Of a stretch of 64,000 nt of DNA, positions 31,889-38,787 are shown in pieces. The notes below the pieces were generated by a model. That model was given only the letters and a program-made list of their open reading frames with translations. It ran no database searches and was not told the DNA's origin. Made by a program: the position numbers and the translations under genes. Location: the NCBI GenBank assembly GCA_012269985.1, contig JAAXJF010000024.1, positions 1 to 64,000 of the forward strand, written 5' to 3'. Numbering within the stretch: the stretch's first letter is position 1; every line of letters starts with the position of its first letter. The DNA comes from Acidimicrobiaceae bacterium (GTDB lineage Bacteria; Actinomycetota; Acidimicrobiia; Acidimicrobiales; Ilumatobacteraceae).

Positions 31889-33401
31889 TCTCTTCGAGCT
31901 CGCGCTGAGCGGTCTCAGGAAGTCCGACGACAACAAGAATCACGGCGATGACCTGTCCAAACATGAGCAGCCCCATGACCGATCGGTAATCCCACCCGGT
32001 GTCGAGCAGTGCGCCGGCACCGAGGAGGCCGGCAATCCCGCCGAGGAGGGCGGCAACGGTGAGCAGACCAGCAGCACGGCTTCTGTTGCCAGTAGGAAAG
32101 AGTTCGGCTCGATAGACCGCAAGGGCAGGGTAGGCAACCCCGCCAAGAAGTCCACCACCAAACGCGGTGATCCACATCGGAAGGCCTCCGATGCTGAACG
32201 ATGCGACAATGAGTAACGCAGCGAATGGAAGCGACATGGCGATGAGGCGTCGACGTCCGCGCCGATCTGCCGCCCGCCCACCAATGATGAGCCCAATTGC
32301 TGCTGGCGTTGCAGTTGCCAAACTAAACAGTGAGATCGCCGAGCCCGAAAGCTCTCGCACATCGCTGAGATAGCGATTTTGGAAGAAACTTGCCGGTGCG
32401 ACGAGAAGATTCACACCGACGAGGATTGCGGCAAGAGTGAAGAAACGTTTGCGATGCAACGGAACGTGCTCTGCGTGCGGCGCACTAAATCGTCGTGACT
32501 CGGGAAGCCGTCGCGTGAGATCAACCGCGATCACCAGCCATATGAGCGTGAGAGCAAACACCCATCTCCAGCCCGAAGGGCCGAGATCGGTAAGTGGGAG
32601 GGCCATGACAGCGATACCCGCACCGAGGCCGCTCGCCATCGCCATAATGCCAACGGCGTAGGCCCGCGAACCTCGTGGCATCTCCTCAGCGGCGATAACA
32701 GCAATAAGAAAGTCGAGTGCGAGGCCGAGCGGTCGCCCGATGCTCTGGGTTGCGACGAGAAAGGGAAAGTTGGGGGCGAGAGCGCCGGTGGCGGTCACGA
32801 TCGGAGCGGTCCACGCCATCGCGATGACAATCTTGCGACGCCCAATTCGGTCACCGGCGATGGCGAGAGGGATAGTGATGAGGATTCCTGCCCTTACGAG
32901 AGACCCGGCGACCCCAACGCCGGTATTACCCACTCCGAAGTCATCTGCTGCGAACGTAACCGTTTGAGTGAAGACAGTGTTGGTGAATGCTGAGCTCATT
33001 GCTGCGGCAGCCAGCAGGCCAAGAATCATGACTTGACGGGCATTCAGGCGATCGGGTGGTGCCCACCACGGCAGAGACGGCGGGGTGGAGGTGAGATGAT
33101 GGCGTCGAACCCCAAGTCGGTTGACAAAGAACATGATGGGAAAAAAGAACACCCACCCAAACCATGGGATATCGATGCGATACGAGGTGGTTTCAACGAT
33201 CCTGTTGTCGTCGATGCTGACATGGCGTTCCCAATGAGAAAACGGACCATCTACGAGAACAAATGTGTGGCTGCTGTCGTCACCCGAGGGTGAACGTTCT
33301 TCTACCACGAGGTCATGACGCGGTGTTGACAGCACCGATAGGAGATGGGGCGTTGCCTCCCAAAAACGCGTCACTGTTCGAGTGCCCCGACTTACCGTCA
33401 C
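31845..33401 (-). CDS. MFS transporter with N-terminal extra domain
   Basis: This is a major facilitator superfamily transporter (518 residues) with about 12 membrane segments between residues 120 and 500, and MFS loops such as GDRIGRRK and GGRAADRRGRRR. The first 110 residues are not part of a standard MFS. They form a soluble beta-rich stretch that ends in an extra hydrophobic segment (IPWFGWVFFFPIMFFVNRLG), reminiscent of an SRPBCC-like domain with its own membrane anchor. The substrate is unknown. A TATGCT box six bases before the GTG supports this long start. Confidence 0.8.
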   Translation of the reverse strand: MTVSRGTRTVTRFWEATPHLLSVLSTPRHDLVVEERSPSGDDSSHTFVLVDGPFSHWERHVSIDDNRIVETTSYRIDIPWFGWVFFFPIMFFVNRLGVRRHHLTSTPPSLPWWAPPDRLNARQVMILGLLAAAAMSSAFTNTVFTQTVTFAADDFGVGNTGVGVAGSLVRAGILITIPLAIAGDRIGRRKIVIAMAWTAPIVTATGALAPNFPFLVATQSIGRPLGLALDFLIAVIAAEEMPRGSRAYAVGIMAMASGLGAGIAVMALPLTDLGPSGWRWVFALTLIWLVIAVDLTRRLPESRRFSAPHAEHVPLHRKRFFTLAAILVGVNLLVAPASFFQNRYLSDVRELSGSAISLFSLATATPAAIGLIIGGRAADRRGRRRLIAMSLPFAALLIVASFSIGGLPMWITAFGGGLLGGVAYPALAVYRAELFPTGNRSRAAGLLTVAALLGGIAGLLGAGALLDTGWDYRSVMGLLMFGQVIAVILVVVGLPETAQRELEEISCDYLLQTSSRYD

Positions 33402-33407
33402 GGCGGG

Positions 33408-33417
33408 AGCATACTGT
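33408..33417. promoter_or_regulatory. Overlapping divergent -10 boxes, MFS gene and murA
   Basis: Minus-strand TATGCT (33413-33408) serves the MFS GTG six bases away. Plus-strand TACTGT (33412-33417) points to murA. The two hexamers share the central TA at 33412-33413, so polymerase can occupy only one at a time. Confidence 0.5.
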
Positions 33418-33442
33418 TGCAGTGCCTAATGAGAGGACGGGA

Positions 33443-34720
33443 ATGACAGAAGAGGTGGTTGAGCCGGTTATCCGCATCGACCACCGGGGCCCCTTACATG
33501 GCACGGTTCGTGTACCGGGCGCAAAGAATTCTGTTCTGAAGTTGATGGCGGCAACAGTGCTTGCCGACGGGGAGTTCAATCTCGACAACGTTCCTGAGAT
33601 CGTTGACGTCGACATCATGTCTGATCTTCTTCGCTCGATTGGCTCCCAGGTCGACACCGGCCGCGATGGTTCATTGCGCATCACCCATTCCGGCGAGCTA
33701 TCGACCAGCGTTCCTGCCGATCTCGCAGGTCGTATGCGGGCGTCAATCAACCTGCTCGGGCCACTCGTCTCGCGGGTTGGCAAGATCGAGATCGCCCTTC
33801 CAGGGGGCGACGACTTCGGACTCCGACCAATCGACATGCATATCGCCGGACTCGAAGCCATGGGGGCGACCTGCACATTCGCAGATGGTGTGCTCACCGT
33901 TAACGCTCCCCGGCTTGTCGGCGCGGACATCCGCTTTTCTTTTCCCAGTGTTGGAGCAACCGAAAATTTGGTCACCGCTGCAGTATGTGCCGATGGGGTG
34001 ACGACGATCGATGGCGCTGCTCGCGAGCCAGAAGTTGCTGATCTTTGCCGCTTCCTCGTCGCAATGGGAGCCCACATCGAGGGAATCGGTGAGTCAACAC
34101 TTCGAATCACCGGAGTGCCTCACGGGGCATTGCATTCTGCCTCACATCGCGTCGTTCCAGACCGAATTCAAGCGGCAACCTACATCGCATCGGTGGCGGT
34201 TGCCGGCGGCGAACTTGACATGATCGACGCTCAGCGAAACGACATGCAGATGTTCCTGCACCGCTGCACTGAGATGGGGCTCGTCTTCACCGATCTCGAT
34301 GGAATCGGTGTGAGGGTCACCGCTCCTCAGCGACTGCGCTCGGTTGATGTACAGACTCTGCCATACCCGGGCGTTGCAACCGACTACAAGCCACTGGTGA
34401 TCGCGATGCTGTCGGTCGCTGATGGCTCAGCGGTGGTCACCGAGAATCTGTATCCGGGCCGGTTCCGATATGTCGAAGACTTGCAGGCGCTTGGAGCGAA
34501 CATCAAGATGCACGAGCATCACGCCGAGATCACTGGCGTGCAGCGGCTGTCAGGGGCGTCGGTAACCGCGCACGATATTCGTGCTGGCGCAGCGCTTGTC
34601 GTTGCCGGATTGGCAGCCGACGGTGTGACAACAATCAGTGGAGTGGGTCATATCGACCGCGGGTACGACGACCTCGTCGGCCGCCTACGTGAGATTGGAG
34701 TCGGCATCACCCGAGGGTGA
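33443..34720 (+). CDS. murA: UDP-N-acetylglucosamine 1-carboxyvinyltransferase, Asp in place of active-site Cys
   Basis: MurA (425 residues) transfers enolpyruvate from PEP to UDP-GlcNAc, the first committed step of peptidoglycan synthesis. The VPGAKNSVLKLMAA N terminus, FPSVGATENLVTAA and the C-terminal YPGVATDYKPLVIAML and LYPGRFRYVEDLQALGA regions are typical. The catalytic loop reads LPGGDDFGLRP, so the Cys115 that fosfomycin alkylates is Asp (residue 123), as in mycobacteria and chlamydiae. AGAGGACGGG precedes the ATG at 33443. An in-frame GTG at 33422, four bases after the -10 box, is an alternative leaderless start. Confidence 0.93.
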   Translation: MTEEVVEPVIRIDHRGPLHGTVRVPGAKNSVLKLMAATVLADGEFNLDNVPEIVDVDIMSDLLRSIGSQVDTGRDGSLRITHSGELSTSVPADLAGRMRASINLLGPLVSRVGKIEIALPGGDDFGLRPIDMHIAGLEAMGATCTFADGVLTVNAPRLVGADIRFSFPSVGATENLVTAAVCADGVTTIDGAAREPEVADLCRFLVAMGAHIEGIGESTLRITGVPHGALHSASHRVVPDRIQAATYIASVAVAGGELDMIDAQRNDMQMFLHRCTEMGLVFTDLDGIGVRVTAPQRLRSVDVQTLPYPGVATDYKPLVIAMLSVADGSAVVTENLYPGRFRYVEDLQALGANIKMHEHHAEITGVQRLSGASVTAHDIRAGAALVVAGLAADGVTTISGVGHIDRGYDDLVGRLREIGVGITRG

Positions 34721-34885
34721 TGCCCCGCGAGCACGCTCATGTTGGGCTGCCGCTCGCTCGACACGCCGCTTCACGAGGGCGAGCAATGCAATGACGATCA
34801 CGATCGGACCTGCGACGAGCAGGATTTCATCCCAACCGCCCTGATGTGCGAGCAGGTGGGAATGCTTGGCGTGCGAACCGACCAC
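34685..34885 (-). CDS. Small single-pass membrane protein
   Basis: This 66-residue protein has a short His-rich N terminus, one membrane helix (about 22-42: ILLVAGPIVIVIALLALVKRR) and a basic cytoplasmic tail. The start is GTG 34885, preceded at six bases by a TACGCT -10 box. The longer frame upstream to 35002 runs through the neighbouring promoter region. Its 3' end overlaps the murA end by 36 bases. No family is recognised. Confidence 0.6.
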   Translation of the reverse strand: MVGSHAKHSHLLAHQGGWDEILLVAGPIVIVIALLALVKRRVERAAAQHERARGASPSGDADSNLT

Positions 34886-34891
34886 GGTTCG

Positions 34892-34897
34892 AGCGTA
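34892..34897 (-). promoter_or_regulatory. -10 box of the small membrane protein
   Basis: TACGCT on the minus strand lies six bases before GTG 34885. It is identical to the hexamer used before the J-domain gene. Confidence 0.5.
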
Positions 34898-34967
34898 GGA
34901 GATGTTCTCAGTGTTCGCATCGCTCGACGGGGGTAAAACGGGCCTTGAATGGTTGAATAGAGGCGTC

Positions 34968-35213
34968 ATGTTGGAAAAAGTTCTTGCGACGATTGAGGTC
35001 ATTCGGCCCGTGCTTCAAGCGGACGGCGGCGATGTCGAACTCATCGGCGTCGACGAAGACACCGGCGTCGTCTCTGTTCGTCTCGTCGGTGCCTGCGGCA
35101 CGTGCCCAGTGTCAACACAAACCCTCAAAGGTGGCATCGAGCGAATCATGCGAGATCGAGTTGACGGTGTCACCGAGGTCATTGATGTGTCGGCCGCGGA
35201 GAACGTCATCTGA
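34968..35213 (+). CDS. NifU C-terminal-domain Fe-S scaffold protein
   Basis: This 81-residue protein is a stand-alone NifU C-terminal (Nfu) domain, which carries an Fe-S cluster to apo-proteins. The diagnostic CxxC lies in GACGTCPVS, and IRPVLQADGGDVELI is at the N terminus. The ATG at 34968 has AGAGG four bases upstream. Its stop TGA shares its final A with the ATG of the next gene (TGATG), implying coupled translation. Confidence 0.85.
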   Translation: MLEKVLATIEVIRPVLQADGGDVELIGVDEDTGVVSVRLVGACGTCPVSTQTLKGGIERIMRDRVDGVTEVIDVSAAENVI

Positions 35214-36175
35214 TGGCCCGTGCGTCAGCAGATCCAGAGGCGTTATTTTCGGCTGCACTGCAAGGCGACCGGGCTGCGACTGCGCGCCTGCTGTCCCTGA
35301 TTGAGCGTGGTGGCGAACGCGGCCGAGTGGTCGGGCGACTTGCCTACCCGAAGAGTGGCGAGGGCTACACCGTTGGTTTGACAGGAGCCCCTGGAGCGGG
35401 AAAGAGCACATTGACGAGCGCGACGATCGGCCATTTGCGCTCACTTGATCTTGAAGTCGCAGTACTTGCGATCGACCCGTCGTCTCCGTTCACCGGTGGA
35501 GCGATTCTTGGTGATCGCGTGCGTATGCAAGACCATGCAACCGATCCCGGTGTATTTATTCGGTCAATGGCAACACGAGGCCACCTCGGAGGACTTTCAC
35601 TTGCGACACCTGAAGCGGTTCGACTACTCGACGCCCTTGGACGCAAGTGGATCTTGGTGGAGACGGTTGGGGTCGGCCAGGTCGAGGTCGAGGTTGCTGG
35701 CAAAGCAGACACAACAGTCGTCGTCGTCAACCCTGGATGGGGTGACAGCGTGCAGGCGAATAAGGCTGGCCTGATGGAAATCGCCGATGTGTTCGTGATC
35801 AATAAGGCTGACCGAAAGGGTGTCGAGGAGACTCGTCGAGACCTTGAACAGATGCTTGATCTGTCTGATCTCCCTCATGACGCCTGGCGTCCAACAATCG
35901 TGACGACAGTTGCCAACACAGGTGAAGGAGTTCCAGAATTATGGGACGCCGTCCTCGAACACCGTGAATATGCAGAGAGTTCAGGGCTGTTAGAAGAACG
36001 TCGTCGTTTCAGGTCATCTGAAGAGTTGAGAGAGATTGTTGCCAATCGTCTTCGTGAGCGAGCCCGAGAAATCTGCACGGGTGATCGTTGGGATGAAGTG
36101 ACCGGAGAGGTCACCGAACAACGACTCGATCCGTGGTCGGCTGCTGACGAGATGCTTGCTCCGGTTGACGCCTGA
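35213..36175 (+). CDS. meaB: Methylmalonyl-CoA mutase-associated GTPase MeaB
   Basis: This G3E-family GTPase (320 residues) loads and protects the adenosylcobalamin cofactor of methylmalonyl-CoA mutase. Walker A is GAPGAGKSTLTSA. The segments AVLAIDPSSPFTGGAILGDRVRMQ and FIRSMATRGHLGG are MeaB/ArgK hallmarks, and the guanine motif is NKAD. The mutase itself is not in the window. The start overlaps the NifU-like stop by one base. The 3' end overlaps an antisense AbiEi-like ORF by 162 bases. Confidence 0.9.
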   Translation: MARASADPEALFSAALQGDRAATARLLSLIERGGERGRVVGRLAYPKSGEGYTVGLTGAPGAGKSTLTSATIGHLRSLDLEVAVLAIDPSSPFTGGAILGDRVRMQDHATDPGVFIRSMATRGHLGGLSLATPEAVRLLDALGRKWILVETVGVGQVEVEVAGKADTTVVVVNPGWGDSVQANKAGLMEIADVFVINKADRKGVEETRRDLEQMLDLSDLPHDAWRPTIVTTVANTGEGVPELWDAVLEHREYAESSGLLEERRRFRSSEELREIVANRLRERAREICTGDRWDEVTGEVTEQRLDPWSAADEMLAPVDA

Positions 36176-36763
36176 GGCGGAGACTTCCCTCTGCGCTCGA
36201 TCGAGCGCTTCGATGACGAACGACGGACCGGGTCGGCCCCTCGACTGCCACCTTTGCGCTACCCGCTGAATTTCGGTGACCGACCATCCCTTACGTAAAG
36301 CTGAGATGAGCGCCCGTGCGGTTGCCGACTCTGATGCATGGGCTCGCAGAAGGGCAAGTGTGCTCGGAACGCTCAATACAGGAATGCCGTCGATGTCGAC
36401 GACGTCGTCTTCTGAGAGGCCGCGGGTGAAATGAGTAAAGATGTCTCCTGGCGCACCGGGCCACGAGCCTTTGCGGCAGAGCAGATGAACACGATCGTCG
36501 TCATCGCACCCTTCGAGATCGTGAAGCCTGATTGCAGCAGCGTGGGAAACGACGCCATTGCCAGGGCCCATCGTCGCAAGCCGGCAACGTTGTTTCCAGG
36601 TTTCAGGAAAAGTTGTTGACCGCAACACTCGATGGGCAGGCCGATCGAGCACACCGAGTTCGATGAGCCGTCGCTCTCGGTGCAATGTCACCCCCAACTC
36701 TCGGGCAACTGCTGATCCGGCGACACCATCATGGTCGCGGAGATATCTGAAGAAGCTGTGCAT
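36014..36763 (-). CDS. AbiEi antitoxin-like protein, probably C-terminally eroded
   Basis: The 249-residue ORF has an N-terminal winged-helix-like segment (about 5-45), a conserved core with VVSHAAAIRLHDLEG and RGLSEDDVVDIDGIPVLSVPSTLALL (about 75-150), and then decays. This layout matches the AbiEi-like/DUF559-associated proteins common in actinobacteria, where a nuclease-like domain often follows. Here no such domain is visible, and the last 54 residues are read antisense through the meaB 3' end. No AbiEii-type toxin gene is adjacent. It may be a remnant. Confidence 0.5.
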   Translation of the reverse strand: MHSFFRYLRDHDGVAGSAVARELGVTLHRERRLIELGVLDRPAHRVLRSTTFPETWKQRCRLATMGPGNGVVSHAAAIRLHDLEGCDDDDRVHLLCRKGSWPGAPGDIFTHFTRGLSEDDVVDIDGIPVLSVPSTLALLRAHASESATARALISALRKGWSVTEIQRVAQRWQSRGRPGPSFVIEALDRAQREVSASGVNRSKHLVSSRPRIESLFGDLSGHFIPTITRADFSGSLTKTIGNNLSQLFR

Positions 36764-36803
36764 GCGCCAGAGAGGTCATGGCCCCGGTGGCGCAGGAAGG
36801 TGA

Positions 36804-37583
36804 TTAGCGACCGACGAAGTCAGCCTGGCCCGGGCCATGCTCCAAGAAACTCTTCACCCCGATCTGGGAGTCTTCTGACCGGAACACTTCGGTAAACGCC
36901 TCGCGCTCAACTGCGAGACCATCATCGAGAGTGAGTGAGAGGCCCCGGTCGATCGCTTCTTTGGTGAGTCCTTGGGCGACGAGAGCGCCCTTGGCGAGAC
37001 TCGATGCAAGTTCGAGTGAACGCTCTCGGAGTGCTTCATGCTCGACAACTTCGTCGGCGAGGCCAATTCGAAGAGCTTCTTCGGCGTCAACCTGGCGTCC
37101 GGAGAGAGAGATTTCTTTCGCTCGGCTCGCCCCAACAATGCGGGGGAGACGCTGGGTGCCACCACCCCCTGGAATGATGCCAAGCAAAATTTCGGGTTGC
37201 CCAAAGACAGCCTTCGTCGATGCGATTCGATAGTCGCAGGCCATTGCGAGTTCGCAGCCGCCACCAAGTGCATAGCCAGCAACCTCGGCGATCACCATTC
37301 GCGGGAGCGCAGCGAGAGCACCGAGAGCATCATGGAATTTGCGAGTAATCACCGCGCCCTCTTCTGGGCCACCAAACTCGGAGATGTCTGCACCGGCAGC
37401 AAAAATACGCTCCCCTCCGGTGACGATCACCGCTCCTGGCAGGTCGGCAGCGAGTTCATCTGCGATCGCATGCAGTCCTTCAAGGACGGCAGTGGAAAGC
37501 GGATTCACCTTTCCATTCGTAAGGGTGATGATCGCAACACCATCGTCGCGACGTTCGAGATTGATGACAGATTCGGTGGTCAT
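36804..37583 (-). CDS. Enoyl-CoA hydratase/isomerase (crotonase family)
   Basis: The protein has 259 residues from the ATG at 37583. The oxyanion-hole residues lie in IFAAGADISEF and EVAGYALGGGCELAMACDYRIAS. The two catalytic Glu positions of hydratases are both kept (the GGGCE Glu, and the Glu in FGQPEILLGIIPGGGGTQRL), so true 2-enoyl-CoA hydratase activity in fatty-acid beta-oxidation is likely. It follows the glycosyltransferase on the same strand after 22 bases, with GGAGAG just before the start. Confidence 0.88.
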   Translation of the reverse strand: MTTESVINLERRDDGVAIITLTNGKVNPLSTAVLEGLHAIADELAADLPGAVIVTGGERIFAAGADISEFGGPEEGAVITRKFHDALGALAALPRMVIAEVAGYALGGGCELAMACDYRIASTKAVFGQPEILLGIIPGGGGTQRLPRIVGASRAKEISLSGRQVDAEEALRIGLADEVVEHEALRERSLELASSLAKGALVAQGLTKEAIDRGLSLTLDDGLAVEREAFTEVFRSEDSQIGVKSFLEHGPGQADFVGR

Positions 37584-37605
37584 CTCTCCAGCATGACCGA
37601 TTTGG

Positions 37606-38763
37606 TCAGCTGAGACCGAGCGCATCGAGGTAACACGCCATCATTCGCTGGGCGATCGCGGACCATGAATATGACTGCTCGACGAGTTGGCGACCGTGAG
37701 CGCTCAGCGATTCGGCGAGATGGTGGTCGCGGAGCACGGTGTCGATGCGATCTGCGAGTTGGCCAGTATTGCCTGGCTCGAATGTCAAGGCGGCCTCGGT
37801 TCCCTCGACAATCTCTGCAAGGCCGCCAGTTTCGGCAATGACCAGCGGCGACCCTCCAGCGAGCGCCTCGAGAGCGACGACTCCGAAAGGCTCATAGAGC
37901 GAAGGAATCACGACGCACGCCGACCGATGAATCATTGTGCGGAGCTCGTTTTCAGAGATATATCCGGGAAGATCGATGAGGTCGCTTACCCCGATGACAT
38001 CGATTTGCGATTGCAGGTCCGCGAGATACGAGCCACGGCCGGCGATCACACAGTGCACGTCCGGGTGGTGAGACCGAAGTTCAGCCAGCGCTCCGGCGAG
38101 CACGTGGAAGCCCTTTTCGTATTTGATGCTTCCCCACGCAAAGATCAAGTTGGCGTCGGGTTGCTCATCAGCATGAGTTGCGGGAGCCGTCCACCAGGTT
38201 TGATCGATGCCACCAGGCACGCTGCGTACCGCTGCGGGATCGAGTTCAAAATCTGTTGTGACCTGCCGACCGAGAATTTTCGAGATGGTGATAACGCGTC
38301 GTGATGCGACCGCTTGCCACCATTCGATGCCGTTGACATCTGAGGGTACGCCAGGAGGCACATGACCCCCATGGCGACTGCGTTCGGTGCCGTGGAAGGT
38401 GGTGACGAGCGGGCAGCCATGTTGGTGGGCGGCCACCTGTGAGGCCCACGACACCTCCCAGTCATGGGCGTGAACAATGTCGGCTCTCCAATCGCCGAGA
38501 TCGGCCGCCGCCATGAGGAAGGCGTGGTTAGCTGATGCAACCCGTGCGATCGCCCGATCGGGGAGCCACGGCAGATCGATCTCGACACGAAGAGTCCGAA
38601 ACGAACCTGATTCGGTGAATTTCGAAGTGCCGGGGGTGAGGCGGGTGATCACAACAACTTCATGGCCGGCATCGGCGAGAGCATGGGCGAGGCCATCGAC
38701 GTGCGCGGCTCTACCTCCCGATACCGCGGGAGGAGTTTCCCAGGAGAACATGAGTATGCGCAC
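37606..38763 (-). CDS. GT4 glycosyltransferase, glycogen synthase-like
   Basis: This GT-B glycosyltransferase (385 residues) begins RILMFSWETPPAVSGG, like GT4 glycogen/alpha-glucan synthases. It has VHAHDWEVSW and the E-x7-E region YEPFGVVALEALAGG. Divergent transcription from glgB through a 24-bp shared promoter suggests it elongates alpha-1,4-glucan for GlgB to branch (GlgA or GlgM type). No glgC or glgE is present nearby, so the sugar donor is uncertain. The GTG start has TATGGT eight bases upstream. Confidence 0.8.
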   Translation of the reverse strand: MRILMFSWETPPAVSGGRAAHVDGLAHALADAGHEVVVITRLTPGTSKFTESGSFRTLRVEIDLPWLPDRAIARVASANHAFLMAAADLGDWRADIVHAHDWEVSWASQVAAHQHGCPLVTTFHGTERSRHGGHVPPGVPSDVNGIEWWQAVASRRVITISKILGRQVTTDFELDPAAVRSVPGGIDQTWWTAPATHADEQPDANLIFAWGSIKYEKGFHVLAGALAELRSHHPDVHCVIAGRGSYLADLQSQIDVIGVSDLIDLPGYISENELRTMIHRSACVVIPSLYEPFGVVALEALAGGSPLVIAETGGLAEIVEGTEAALTFEPGNTGQLADRIDTVLRDHHLAESLSAHGRQLVEQSYSWSAIAQRMMACYLDALGLS

Positions 38764-38771
38764 TGGCGCGC

Positions 38772-38781
38772 ACCATAGTCT
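38772..38781. promoter_or_regulatory. Overlapping divergent -10 boxes, GT4 gene and glgB
   Basis: Minus-strand TATGGT (38777-38772) is eight bases before the glycosyltransferase GTG. Plus-strand TAGTCT (38776-38781) is six bases before the glgB GTG. They share the central TA, the same arrangement as between the MFS gene and murA. Confidence 0.55.
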
Positions 38782-38787
38782 TTAAGA

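Noticed and set aside
36014-36763. A complete AbiE toxin-antitoxin system
   Set aside because: No AbiEii nucleotidyltransferase-like toxin is adjacent and the antitoxin-like ORF appears C-terminally eroded.
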